A program made the translations under genes and the position numbers. A stretch of 35,567 nt of DNA from Bradyrhizobium centrolobii (lineage in GTDB: Bacteria > Pseudomonadota > Alphaproteobacteria > Rhizobiales > Xanthobacteraceae): NCBI RefSeq assembly GCF_001641635.1, contig NZ_LUUB01000011.1, positions 1 through 35,567 on the forward strand. The letters are read 5' to 3'. The notes under the pieces are model-generated. The model was given only the letters and a program-made list of their open reading frames with translations. It made no database searches and was not told the DNA's origin. Shown piece by piece: positions 15,770 through 24,266 of the stretch (position 1 is its first letter; each line of letters begins with the position of its first letter).

Positions 15770-16804
15770 TCAGGCGCAATTGAAAATCCTTGCCAACCGG
15801 CGTTGATGCTCGGATTCGCGATCGAAGGCGCGGCGCACGGCCGCGAAGGAATCGGCAAGTGGAAAGATGTCGCGGCTGACCAGCAGATCGTTATCCTCAG
15901 CTCCGACCGGATGCCAAAACACGCCTTCAGCGGTGATCGTCACCTCGGGAACCAGATCTGCCCTTGCCAAGGCGATGCCCTGCGCGGCCGAGCCTCGGAG
16001 CGCAATTCGCCTGATCACCCGGTTCTCCTCGCTCACGTGATGGGTATCGAGGAAGCCACGGAACTCTTCCGCCTCTGCGTCAGTTGAAACCGTCGCCGCC
16101 AATCGCACCCGAAATCCGTCGGCGCGGGCCAGCTCGATTCCCTTCCAGGTGCGCGCCCATGTCCCCTTTCCACGATGGCTCTCGTGACGTTCCGGCGTTG
16201 GGCTGTCGAGGCTGATCTGCAAGGTCACTCGCTCGCGCGGCAATGAGCGCAGCGTTGCGAGTCGGCTTCCGGCAAACAGCATGCCGTTGGTGAGGACCGT
16301 AGTTGGCGCCGCCGCCGCGCATGCAGCAATGATCTCGCCAATATCCGGCAGCATGAATGGCTCACCGCCAGTGAGAAACATTTCGTCCACGCCAAGCTCC
16401 GCCGCTTCGACCGCAATCCGCCGCACCCGCTCGACGCCAAGCGCCCGCCGTTGAGCTTTGGGTGACGAGCGCACGCAACAATAGTCGCAAGCAAGGTTGC
16501 AGTCGAAGTTGGTGTAAAGCCACAGGCGTGAGCCGACAGGCCGATCCTCTCCAACATTCTCAGGAGCCTCTCCGTAGCGGAGCACCCAGCGGGTGCGGCC
16601 GCCTTCGACAGAAGTCCCGACCAGGCTATTGCGGGTGAAGCGACACCATGCCTCAAGCTCGGGGCCAATGCTTGCATCGCCGCTGATCACGGCGACGAGA
16701 TCGCCCCTACGACTGAGGCGCAACGCAGCTATCAAATCTGGCAGGAGGCCCGAGGCAAACGTCTTGGTGCCGGCATCGAGCTCAAGTTTCGCGTTGGTTC
16801 TCAT
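15770..16804 (-). CDS. Radical SAM protein with N-terminal TusA-like domain
   Basis: Residues 1 to about 80 look like a TusA/SirA sulfur-carrier domain: LELDAGTKTFASGLLPDLIAALRLSRRGDLVAVISGDASIGPELEAWCRFTRNSLVG follows its strand-helix-strand-helix order, but the sulfur-carrying CPxP cysteine is replaced (SGLLP). Residues 95-340 are a radical SAM barrel with CNLACDYC (Cys102, 106, 109), the SAM motif TGGEPFMLPDI, and ISLDSPTPERHESHRG. There is no C-terminal SPASM cluster. The 344-residue fusion is unusual. It suggests radical chemistry in sulfur or selenium handling, with the degenerate TusA part as a docking or recognition domain. It converges on the PhnD-like gene. Confidence 0.8.
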   Translation of the reverse strand: MRTNAKLELDAGTKTFASGLLPDLIAALRLSRRGDLVAVISGDASIGPELEAWCRFTRNSLVGTSVEGGRTRWVLRYGEAPENVGEDRPVGSRLWLYTNFDCNLACDYCCVRSSPKAQRRALGVERVRRIAVEAAELGVDEMFLTGGEPFMLPDIGEIIAACAAAAPTTVLTNGMLFAGSRLATLRSLPRERVTLQISLDSPTPERHESHRGKGTWARTWKGIELARADGFRVRLAATVSTDAEAEEFRGFLDTHHVSEENRVIRRIALRGSAAQGIALARADLVPEVTITAEGVFWHPVGAEDNDLLVSRDIFPLADSFAAVRRAFDRESEHQRRLARIFNCA

Positions 16805-16932
16805 CCGTAGATCCTGGGTCCTGCGATCTACCGCACCATTTTCGCACCAGAAACGATCTCACCAGAGCGCAACGAACACGATCAATTTCCAACGAAAATT
16901 CAGTAAAATCAACGATTGCGTTCTTTAGCCCG

Positions 16933-16980
16933 TCGCCCATAACGGTTTGGTTGCGGGTTCGAGTCCTGCCGGGCTCACCA
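16933..16980 (+). pseudogene. tRNA 3' fragment (Met-type, possible attachment-site remnant)
   Basis: The stretch ends with a perfect tRNA 3' half: T stem GCGGG (16953-16957), loop TTCGAGT (16958-16964), T stem CCTGC (16965-16969), acceptor strand CGGGCTC (16970-16976), discriminator A and encoded CCA (16978-16980). Before it is CCCATAA, which resembles a CAT anticodon loop but has C instead of the required U at position 33. No D arm or matching 5' acceptor half precedes it. It therefore cannot be a working tRNA. Such 3' copies are left where integrative elements insert into tRNA genes. Confidence 0.6.
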
Positions 16981-17498
16981 GTGAATTAGTGGCTTAGGCG
17001 GTTTTCATTTCCTCATTGTCAGGCTACCGCACCTGAATGCCTGATTGCTCTGCTTCTGCAAACATCAAACTACTGCTTCCCGTTCGATCTGACTATGGTT
17101 ACTCCTTCTTGATCGTAGATCCGGCCGCCTTATCGCACGAACCGGCCAAACAATGCTCTGGCCAACGGCCCACTAACGGTCGACGTCTTTCGTACCTAAA
17201 GAGCCGTCTTGTCGGCCTGCGGCGGCTTGGCCGTCTGACCTTAGACGGACTGTCAGATATCGCCTATGACGCGACTTTTTCGGCGGGGGGCCGCTTTGCG
17301 CCAATAGCTGCCGTGCTCCACCGCCCCGCCCTTCTGCACGATCAACTGCGCTGCAATACTCGGCTAGCGAAAGCGCGGTGGAATGCCGACCTCGAGCGGG
17401 ATAAGCCAAGCTCACGACTTCGGTCAGCGTCCTCAATGTGAAAGTGAAGCGAGAACAACGTCATCAGACTACGCTAAACTGCGAGATAGCAGCCGGTC

Positions 17499-17595
17499 GC
17501 CCTACTCCCACTCAATCATATCGGACGACGTTTTGTCGTTGATTTGCATGCACAAATTTTGACGCCTGACAGACAAATGCCGACGGTATACCCGG
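17499..17595. repeat. Attachment-like direct repeat, copy 1 (pairs with 27683-27778)
   Basis: The first 21 bases match those at 27683-27703 at 19 positions, and the next 75 remain similar (gttga-ttgca-gcacaa, then tgac-gacaaat-ccgac-gta). Same orientation in both. On the minus strand the core reads MIEWE-stop, which resembles the guaA (GMP synthase) C-terminus ending IEWE, a known hotspot of integrative elements. Upstream residues do not match GuaA. Confidence 0.5.
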
Positions 17596-17866
17596 CGTGA
17601 TTTTTTGGTCTTGAATTCACAGAAAAAATTGCTCCTCGCGAAGCACTCGCAATTCCGCCACCTATCAGAGTCTATCGACTGGATGGCGCGCCGCGTGCGT
17701 AATCAAGACTGACACTGCGCTCACTGGCACGAACTTTCAGATACCGTCAGAGCTGTCGGGAATATTTGCCTAGCGTGCCGTACGACGGTTTTGCCACGAT
17801 TGCTGGCGCCTCGGTCAGCTTGAGCTAGATCAAGCTTTTCATTTGCTACCAGCAAACTGTCGGGGC

Positions 17867-17998
17867 ATGCCCGACTCCGACAAACAAACTGACAGTGAGA
17901 AAGCCAAGCCGTCGCGCTTGGACGAGGCACGCCAGATTGTCGCGGAGTAAGTCGTCGACCTCCGCGAGATCCTTAGAAGGCTCCGCAAGCCGAACTAG
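17867..17998 (+). pseudogene. Small helical ORF with an in-frame stop
   Basis: ATG 17867 opens MPDSDKQTDSEKAKPSRLDE and ARQIVAE, then TAA at 17948-17950. The same frame continues beyond the stop as VVDLREILRRLRKPN to TAG at 17996. The two halves make one charged helical protein of about 43 residues if TAA replaced a Tyr codon. Similar small proteins with a helical EARRVVEEYANDLREII-like region are, to my recollection, common in Bradyrhizobium. A nonsense mutation or a sequence error are both possible. Confidence 0.45.
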
Positions 17999-18312
17999 GG
18001 TCGCCAACCGAGGCGGCCTCAATCCCTTCGGTTGCAGCAGAGGCCCTTAGCTCCCCCTTTCGCGCTGACCTTGGTTGATGGCCATTTTGACCCGTTGCTG
18101 AAGTTGATCCGGATTCCATCGGGTTTGACACGATCATTAGTACAGGCTAATCATTAGCTATGACTAATTATACTGTCGGAAGCCGCTGTCGTAACCGATT
18201 TGCAAGATCCCCTCGGCACCGCCAGGTTTGGGACGGCGGTTAGCCATGGCCAAGGACAGCGTGCAACTAGCCGCATTGGGGGATCCGACTCGCAGACGAA
18301 TATTCGAACTAG

Positions 18313-19158
18313 GTCGTGTGGACTCTTGGGATTCTCAAATCAGCAGAAAGGTGATTCAAGGCTGTTTTTTTGGGGGAGGCAGTCTTGGGCGCCACGGATC
18401 GGTTGGTTTTGAGCGACGAACAGTGGGACCGCATGTCTGGCCTGATCATTGGTCGCTCGGACCAGCGCGGATCGACAGGGCGCGATAATCGCATGTTTGT
18501 GGAAGGCGTGCTCTGGATTGTTCGCACCGGAGCCCCCTGGCGTGACCTGCCGCAGGTTTTCGGCGAGTGGAACAGCGTCTTCCGGCGGTTCAGCCGCTGG
18601 AGCCAGAAAGGCGTCTGGCGGCGCGTCTTCGAGGCGCTGTCGGACGACCCGGACTTCGAATACCTGATCGTCGACTCCACCATCGTCCGCGCGCACCAGC
18701 ATGCCAGCGGCGCAAAAGGGGGGCTCAGGATCAGGCCATCGGACGCTCGCGCGGCGGCTTGAGCACCAAGATCCACCTGGCGGTGCGCGGGCTCGGATGC
18801 CCCGTCCGCTTCACCCTCACCGCCGGTCAGAAAGGCGACGCCCCACAGGCCGCAGCCTTGCTTGAGGGCGCGCCCGCCGAGTTCATCATCGCCGACACTG
18901 CTTACGATGCCGATCACATTCGCGAGACGGCCGCCAGCAAAGGCGCCCAAGCCGTCATTCCGAACAACCCATCTCGATCGCTCAAACACCCGCTCGACAA
19001 GCACCTCTACGCGCAACGGCACCTCGTGGAATGCTGCTTCAGCAAGCTGAAGCAGTTCCGTCGCATCGCAACTCGCTACGAAAAGACCGCACGAAACTAC
19101 CTCGCCATCGTCACCATCGCCGCCACGGTGCTATGGCTGCGATAAGTGTCCACACGAC
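18313..19158 (+). mobile_element. IS5-family insertion sequence (IS427-like), 846 bp
   Basis: The element has perfect 11-bp terminal inverted repeats (GTCGTGTGGAC at 18313-18323 and its complement at 19148-19158; 14 of 15 with the next bases). It is flanked by CTAG on both sides (18309-18312 and 19159-19162), the usual target of IS427-type elements. The transposase is split in two frames joined by a slippery A4G6 run at 18714-18723. It sits inside an ArsR gene. The clean ends and intact frames suggest a fairly recent insertion. Confidence 0.88.
18385..19145 (+). CDS. IS5-family transposase, expressed by -1 frameshift
   Basis: The first frame starts at a TTG (18385) behind GGAGG; it contains LSDEQWDRMSGLIIG, GVLWIVRTGAPWRDLPQVFG and the first catalytic Asp in LIVDSTIVRAHQHASGAKGG. 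The second frame carries QDQAIGRSRGGLSTKIHLAV, the second Asp in ADTAYDADHIRE and the Glu in HLVECCFSKLKQFRR. The A4G6 run at 18714-18723 lets the ribosome slip back one base, giving the usual GAKGGAQDQAIGRSRGG join. This two-frame control is standard for IS427-group elements. The full product is about 253 residues, the normal size, with all DDE residues present. Confidence 0.85.
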
Positions 19159-19409
19159 CTAGTGGGCGCGCGGCCTCGCACTGTCGTTGAAATCACCAGA
19201 GAACTGACAGTCTCCCAGTCAGCCGTCTCTCAGCATCTGAAGGTGCTGCGCGAATCCTGTTTGGTCCGTGCCGAGCCAAAGGGAGCCAGCAACATTTATC
19301 ACATCGATCCAGCGGGGCTCGGCCAGATGCGCGCCTGGCTTGACCGGTTCTGGAGCAGCGCGCTGGCAGCCTACAAAGTGGCCGTCGAAAAATCAGTGGA
19401 GGACGAGCA

Positions 19410-19895
19410 ATGAGCTTACGTGTACCGGCCGCGCCCATTAAACAATCTATCGTGGTTGAGGCGCCTATCGAGCGTGCCTTCAAGGTCTTCACCGAAGACT
19501 TCGGCAGCTTCAAGCCACGCGAGCACAATCTGCTCTCCGTCCCCATCGCAGAGACTGTGTTCGAACCCCGTGTTGGCGGTCACGTTTATGATCGGGGTGT
19601 TGATGGCAGCGAATGCCGCTGGGCGCGCGTGTTGGCTTTTGAACCGCCAAATCGTGTGCTTCTAAGCTGGGACATCAGCCCGCGCTGGCAAATCGAAACC
19701 GATCCCGACAAGACCAGTGAATGGGAAGTGCGCTTCATCGCCGAGACGCCAAGCCGGACCCGGTTGGAGCTTGAGCACCGTCACCTCGAACGTCATGGCC
19801 AAGGTTGGGAAGGCGTGCGTCAAGGGGTTGAGGGCGATCAGGGTTGGCCGCTCTATCTGAACAGGTTCGCCGAGCGGATTGCCCGCGAGGCATGA
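19410..19895 (+). CDS. SRPBCC-domain (AHSA1/CalC-like) protein
   Basis: The 161-residue product has the START/Bet v1-like fold of the AHSA1 group: IKQSIVVEAPIERAFKVFTED, the glycine turn in FEPRVGGHVYDRGVDGSECRW, RVLAFEPPNRVLLSWDI and a long C-terminal helix with GWPLYLNRFAERIA. The first ATG overlaps the ArsR stop as ATGA, so it is translationally coupled to that regulator. Members bind hydrophobic ligands or act in lipid-like compound metabolism; the ligand here is unknown. Because the ArsR gene is interrupted, expression may now depend on read-through from the insertion element or an internal promoter. Confidence 0.85.
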   Translation: MSLRVPAAPIKQSIVVEAPIERAFKVFTEDFGSFKPREHNLLSVPIAETVFEPRVGGHVYDRGVDGSECRWARVLAFEPPNRVLLSWDISPRWQIETDPDKTSEWEVRFIAETPSRTRLELEHRHLERHGQGWEGVRQGVEGDQGWPLYLNRFAERIAREA

Positions 19896-19940
19896 TGCTC
19901 GCGTGTCCCTTACGATGTGATCGTGACTACGGAGGCCTGT

Positions 19941-20354
19941 ATGGCAGCCTATTCGCTTAGCATTTTCGGAGTGCTTGTCCTTTGCCTCCAGTCAATTCTG
20001 CTGGCGGTCTATTCAGGAGCCTCCAAAGGCAGGGCCGGGGCACTCTCCGGACCTGTCCTGCCATTGGATGACGACAACTTGCTGTACCGGATAGATCGCG
20101 TCCACTTGAACTCGGTGGAGGCACTGCCGCCTTTTGTTGTCCCAGCATTGCTCGCTATGATGGTGGAGGTTAGACCCGTCACGCTTGCAACGCTCGTATG
20201 GGTCTACGTCGCAATTCGTCTCATCCATGTTGCGGTTTATCTGCGCGGCGGCAAAGCGGCCAAAGGTGGCAGCATCAGAACTATACTCTATGTTTCAGGG
20301 GCACTTGTAACCGTCGTACTCATTGCGGCAACTGCCGTGGCGGCCACCCACTAG
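19941..20354 (+). CDS. MAPEG-family membrane protein
   Basis: GGAGG at 19931 sets the start at ATG 19941; an upstream GTG only adds an unlikely extension. The 137-residue protein has four hydrophobic helices: LSIFGVLVLCLQSILLAVYSG, PFVVPALLAMMVEV, TLATLVWVYVAIRLIHVAVYL and LYVSGALVTVVLIAATAVA. Between helices 1 and 2 are the family residues RIDRVHLNSVEALPPF. MAPEG proteins are glutathione-linked membrane enzymes for lipophilic electrophiles or peroxides. It follows the SRPBCC gene by 45 bp in the same direction and is likely part of that operon. Confidence 0.8.
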   Translation: MAAYSLSIFGVLVLCLQSILLAVYSGASKGRAGALSGPVLPLDDDNLLYRIDRVHLNSVEALPPFVVPALLAMMVEVRPVTLATLVWVYVAIRLIHVAVYLRGGKAAKGGSIRTILYVSGALVTVVLIAATAVAATH

Positions 20355-20847
20355 GGTATCAACACTGGGCCATCTGACGACGGCAACAATTTTGGCTTTT
20401 GGCCCCCTTTGCGGATCTTGGAGCCCCGAACTGCTTGAATTCGGCTAATTCGGCATGACTCGCGAGCGGCATGTAACTCAACTATTTTTTGGTCCATGAA
20501 CGATTGATGTTGCCCACCGCCGCCGCTGAGTCTGGTCGGAAACAGAAAGCGAGACCGCTTTTCGCCGCGTCCTGTGGGCCATGCTGATTTAATCCTAGCG
20601 GCGATCATGGCCGTGTTGGCTATACAAGGCGCAGTTCTGATAGTCCGCCAAGGCACTGGCGAGCTGCGTCCAAGCCCGATTGCGACGCAAAGTGAGACAG
20701 CTGCGGGCCGCTAACCAGCGGATTGACTGCGCATATTTCGGAAACGATCAGCCAAATTTCATTTTCGGCGGGCCGGCGCTGGCTATACGGCACCGTGCGA
20801 AATGAACATTGGCGTCTAGCCGCGTGGCCGCGGCACAAGTGGCGATC
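20355..20847. other. Spacer without a supported gene
   Basis: About 490 bp of mixed-frame sequence after the MAPEG gene. Short overlapping frames on both strands are chance ORFs in my view. I see no terminator or repeat of note, apart from a short GGCCCCCTTTGCGGATCTTGG-like stretch resembling the dispersed spacer motifs. Confidence 0.45.
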
Positions 20848-21457
20848 ATGCGCCGTCCCCGCTTTATCGCCGAACACGCTCGAAATGCTCGTGGCTTCCT
20901 GGGTCGGATCATTGCCTCCATCATGGCTCGCGAGACCTGGAGCCAAAATTTGCGCTTGATGGATGCGGTCGGGATCGATCGCGATGACCACATTCTCGAC
21001 GTCGGGTGTGGGCACGGGCGGAGTCTATCCGAACTGGCCACCCGAGCCTCGATGGGGCATGTCGTTGGCGCGGACCCATCCGCGCTGATGGTCGAGATCG
21101 CGTCGCAACGCAATCGGCCGCTGATCCAGGCCGATCGCATCGAAGTGGCCCTTGCGAGTAGAGGCGCTGCCTGCCGATGCGACCTTCGACAAGGTTCTCT
21201 GTGTTCACGTGCTCTACTTCTGGAAGGATCTCGACGTATCCCTGCGCGAGATCGCCCGCGTGTTAAAGCCTGGCGGTCGATTGGGATTGTTGTTCCGAAC
21301 CAAGGCCGACCCGGCGGCCATCGCATCGTTTCCGGCCGAAATCTACCGCTTTCCGGAACTCGCCGAAGTGACGGTGGCTCTCGAACAAGCTGGTCTGAAC
21401 GTCCATGCGGCCAGCGATCGCACGAACGAGCCTGTCCTCCTCATTGCGGGAAGATGA
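20848..21457 (+). pseudogene. Frameshifted class I SAM-dependent methyltransferase
   Basis: From ATG 20848 the frame encodes MRRPRFIAEHARNARGFLGR then motif I ILDVGCGHGRSLSELATRA and HVVGADPSALMVEIA. Near 21150-21158 coding sense jumps by one base to the frame that reads VEALPADATFDKVLCVHVLY, FWKDLDVSLREIARVLKPGG and RLGLLFRTKADP, ending at TGA 21455-21457. Together they make a normal 203-residue methyltransferase with all motifs, so loss of a single base near CTTGCGAGTAGAGG explains it. The target is unknown. Confidence 0.75.
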
Positions 21458-21492
21458 CCGACTGAAACAGCAGAACGACCACAATCAACCGA

Positions 21493-22614
21493 TCAGGCCG
21501 AGACGATCGCGCTCAGACGCTCGATCACCTGATCGATCTCGTCCGCCGTAGTGTCTCTTCCCAGGCTGAAGCGAAGCGCGCCCATTCCGATTCTTTCGGG
21601 TACGCCCATCGCGGCGAGAACGGGCGAGAGTTCAATCCGTCCCGAATGGCACGCCGATCCCGTGGACGCCGCAACGCCGTTCAGTTGCTCCAGCATGTCC
21701 GTGCCAATCCCGCCGACGAACGACACGTTGAGAGTGTTTGGTAACCGCTCCGTGGCGTGGCCATTGAGCGCGACGTGATCGCCGAAGCGATCTTGAAGCG
21801 TTGCCCAGAAACGATCACGCAGAGCCGCGATGCGCGCCATCGTCGCGAGGTCTGCGGCGATTTCGCAGGCCGTCCCGAGCCCAATCGCGAGCAGCGCGCT
21901 CTCGGTGCCGGCGCGCCGGCCGCGTTCATGGCCGGCGCCGTGGATCAAGGGCTCGAGCTCAAGACCGCCTCGGACGTAAAGCGCGCCCACGCCTTTCGGC
22001 GCGTAGAGCTTGTGGCCGGCAATCGAAAGCAGATCGCCCCCAAGTTCGCCGACCTTCGTCGGGATCTTTCCGACCGACTGCGCCGCATCGGTGTGGAAGC
22101 GGATCTCATGCTCACGCGCGATCGCGCCGATTTCCTCGATCGGCTGAATTGTGCCGACCTCATTATTGGCGTGCATGATGCTGATCAGGACTGTCTGCGG
22201 GGTAATGGCGCGGCGCACATCCTCGGGATCGACGCGGCCAGTGCTATCGACCGGAAGATAAGTGACCACAGCGCCGAGCCATTCGAGAAACCGGCAGGGA
22301 GCAAGAACAGCGGGATGCTCGACCGCCGATGTGACGATATGCGCCCCCTTGCGGTTGAGTGCGAAGAATGTGCCCTTGATCGCTAGGTTGTTTGCTTCGC
22401 TGCCGCCGCTGGTGAAAACAATCTCGTCGGGCGCGGCACCGAGCAGCGCGGCGACCTGACCGCGGGCCTGCTCCAAGGCGACTTTCGCCGGAACGCTGGC
22501 CCAATGGCCGCTGGACGGATTGCCGAACGCCTCGTCCAGGAACGGCCGCATCGCTGCCGCCACCGCCGGGGCGATCGGCGTACTCGCGTTGTAGTCAAGA
22601 TAGATCGGCTGCAT
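21493..22614 (-). CDS. Cysteine desulfurase (IscS/NifS family)
   Basis: Start chosen at ATG 22614 (MQPIYLDYNASTPIAP), as the family begins there. The protein has 373 residues. PLP-enzyme motifs: IVFTSGGSEANNLAIKG, HIVTSAVEHPAVLAP, the strand LISIMHANNEVGTIQPI, HTDAAQSVGKIP, the Lys-containing SIAGHKLYAPKGVGALYVR, RAGTESALLAIG and the active-site Cys loop ASTGSACHSG. It converts cysteine to alanine and an enzyme persulfide. There is no IscU, IscA or SufE near, so a housekeeping Fe-S role is unlikely. Its position after persulfide-type genes suggests a dedicated sulfur donor or sulfane-sulfur source in that operon. Confidence 0.88.
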   Translation of the reverse strand: MQPIYLDYNASTPIAPAVAAAMRPFLDEAFGNPSSGHWASVPAKVALEQARGQVAALLGAAPDEIVFTSGGSEANNLAIKGTFFALNRKGAHIVTSAVEHPAVLAPCRFLEWLGAVVTYLPVDSTGRVDPEDVRRAITPQTVLISIMHANNEVGTIQPIEEIGAIAREHEIRFHTDAAQSVGKIPTKVGELGGDLLSIAGHKLYAPKGVGALYVRGGLELEPLIHGAGHERGRRAGTESALLAIGLGTACEIAADLATMARIAALRDRFWATLQDRFGDHVALNGHATERLPNTLNVSFVGGIGTDMLEQLNGVAASTGSACHSGRIELSPVLAAMGVPERIGMGALRFSLGRDTTADEIDQVIERLSAIVSA

Positions 22615-22632
22615 CGTCGCGACCACACCTTC

Positions 22633-23006
22633 CTAGTTGTCCTTCAGATGAAGCCAGGACAGCTGTTCATTGGCGAACACATGCTTGCCCGGTTTCAGCT
22701 CCTCCGCCCGGTCGAAGGCACCGACACAATAATGCGTCTCGATCGGAAAATGCACGGTGGCGCAGGTCAACGTCGAGCCGCAGCGGACGCAGAAACTGCG
22801 TGTGGTTCCCGGCGAAGACTTGAACGTCGTAATGGCGCCTTCGGTCACCGTGACTGCGTCGTTCTCGAAGCCGACGAACAGCTCACCGGCGCGCCGGAAT
22901 GTCTGCGGCAACTGTCGCAACGGCACCAGAAGATGCCCTTGGGTTGGCCACGTGCTTCGAAACGCACCGCCTCGCACAGGCAGCGCCCAGAATAGATTTC
23001 GGTCAT
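22633..23006 (-). pseudogene. Frameshifted GFA-domain protein
   Basis: ATG 23006 begins MTEIYSGRCLCEAVRFEARG and GIFWCRCDSCRRHSGAP, a GFA zinc-site pattern with CxC and CxxC. Near 22880-22887 the frame shifts and continues as ELFVGFENDAVTVTEGAITT, then SFCVRCGSTLTCATVHFP and a C-terminal tail to the stop at 22633. GFA proteins are zinc proteins linked to S-hydroxymethylglutathione and related thiol adducts. One indel restores it to about 124 residues, so it may be functional if the change is a sequence error. Its start overlaps the MFS stop by ATGA. Confidence 0.75.
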
Positions 23007-24262
23007 CGTCGCGCTCCGGGCCTGGCTTCCATGGCGATGGCGACGAGCACCCCCGAGAGGAAGGTGATCGCACCGATCAGGCCGATCGACCAAGCCATTC
23101 CGTACAAGTCGGCGATCACGCCAGCCGATAGCGCGCCTATCGCGTAGCCGAGATCGCGCCAGAAGCGATAAACGCTGAGCGAACGCGCGCGCCAGCTCGG
23201 ATGCGACGCATCAGAGACCGCCGCGATCAGGCTTGGGTAAACCATCGCCGTGCCGACACCGAGCAGGACGCTCGCGACGAACCACCATTCGAAGTGACTG
23301 GTCGCCGCAGTCAGCAACAGGCCCGCGGCCTGCACCCACATGCCAGCGGTGATCAGGCCCTTGCGGCCCCAGCGGTCCGACAGCGGACCGGTCGCGATCT
23401 GCAGAATGCCCCAGACTGCCGGATAGACCGCCTTCAGAATACCGATGCGCTCGACCGACAGGCCAAAGGACACGAAGAACAGCGGGAAGATGCCCCAGCT
23501 CATGCCGTCATTGAGGTTATTGACGAGTCCGGCCTGGGAAGCGGCGAACAGGTTGCGATCTTTAAAAGAGGTCAGGAGGAATATCTCCCGAAAACTGATC
23601 GGAGCCGCCTGCCGCGCATGGCCCGCGGTCTCGAGCCGCACGTGATCGCGTGTGTCGCGCACCAAAAGGATCGAAAGTGCGAAGCCCAGGACCGCGTAGG
23701 CAACGCCGAGATAGATCGGCGCCGGCCTCAGCCCGTATTCAGATGCAATATATCCGGTGAGAAAGGCAGTCACACCCACCGCGAGATAGCCGGCGAACTC
23801 GTTCAGGCCAACAGCAAGGCCACGCGATTTCGGGCCGACCAGATCGATCTTCATGATGACCGTCATCGACCATGCAAAGCCCTGGTTGATACCGAGCAGC
23901 GCGTTGGCCGCGATGACCCACTTCCAGCTTGGCGCGGCGATGATCATGAACGGCACTGGCAGCCCAACGAGCCAGCCGAGAACGAGAACGCGCTTGCGTC
24001 CCCAGGCGTCGGCGAGCTGACCGGAGACCAGATTGGCGCAGGCCTTCACCACGCCGAAGCTGACGATGAAGGAGACGACCAAGGTGGTCGAACTGATTCG
24101 AAACTCCTCGGCGCCGATCAGCGGCACAACGGTGCGCTCGATCCCAACCATGCCACCGACGAAGGCGTTGATCAGGACAAGCAGAGCGAATTGCGGCCAG
24201 TTCTCCTTCAGGCCCAGCCTGACTGATGGGGCAGCTTGTGGACTGAATCCCGCTTCGCTCAT
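23003..24262 (-). CDS. MFS transporter
   Basis: ATG 24262 (MSEAGFSPQAAPSVRL) is chosen because it lies just after the MBL gene stop and starts a typical N-tail. The 419-residue product has twelve predicted helices, with the MFS loop motif as SGQLADAWGRKRVLVLGW after helix 2 and a second copy TGPLSDRWGRKGLITAGM in the C-terminal half. Substrate cannot be read from motifs. Operon context with MBL persulfide-type enzyme, GFA and cysteine desulfurase suggests export or import of a sulfur compound or anion. It overlaps the GFA gene by ATGA and begins 4 bp after the MBL gene. Confidence 0.85.
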   Translation of the reverse strand: MSEAGFSPQAAPSVRLGLKENWPQFALLVLINAFVGGMVGIERTVVPLIGAEEFRISSTTLVVSFIVSFGVVKACANLVSGQLADAWGRKRVLVLGWLVGLPVPFMIIAAPSWKWVIAANALLGINQGFAWSMTVIMKIDLVGPKSRGLAVGLNEFAGYLAVGVTAFLTGYIASEYGLRPAPIYLGVAYAVLGFALSILLVRDTRDHVRLETAGHARQAAPISFREIFLLTSFKDRNLFAASQAGLVNNLNDGMSWGIFPLFFVSFGLSVERIGILKAVYPAVWGILQIATGPLSDRWGRKGLITAGMWVQAAGLLLTAATSHFEWWFVASVLLGVGTAMVYPSLIAAVSDASHPSWRARSLSVYRFWRDLGYAIGALSAGVIADLYGMAWSIGLIGAITFLSGVLVAIAMEARPGARR

Positions 24263-24266
24263 CCGA

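Larger units (their letters stand above)
16805..17866. other. Gene-free accessory spacer (about 1.06 kb)
   Basis: No frame here is convincingly coding. It holds a tRNA 3' fragment (16933-16980), a dispersed motif copy (GCCGCTTTGCGCCAATAGCTGCCGT-like, 17288-17310), and an attachment-like repeat (17499-17595). AT content rises near 17595-17640. This is typical of an island boundary. Confidence 0.55.
18246..19413 (+). pseudogene. ArsR-family regulator gene split by an IS5-family element
   Basis: The left part (18246-18312) encodes MAKDSVQLAALGDPTRRRIFEL. The right part (19163-19413) encodes VGARPRTVVEITRELTVSQS, AVSQHLKVLRESCLV and a C-terminal helix ending VEDEQ. Removing the element and one CTAG copy (18313-19162) gives an unbroken 105-residue ArsR-type winged-helix repressor, with the recognition helix at SAVSQHLKVLRE. 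Its stop overlaps the SRPBCC gene by ATGA, so it originally regulated that operon. ArsR proteins paired with SRPBCC partners are common self-repressed units. The insertion should abolish repression. Confidence 0.85.

Noticed and set aside
16927..16980. A D-armless but functional tRNA (AGCCCG pairing with CGGGCT)
   Set aside because: The 5' pairing fails at the terminal base, the anticodon stem is poor and C replaces U33, so a working tRNA is unlikely.
17499..17595. A real guaA gene end
   Set aside because: Only the last residues IEWE match; the residues before it do not resemble GMP synthase, so I treat it as an attachment-like repeat only.
23201..24226. Long plus-strand frame (341 codons) over the MFS gene
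   Set aside because: It is the antisense shadow of a clear transporter gene, with Arg/Asp/Glu-heavy composition and no motif.
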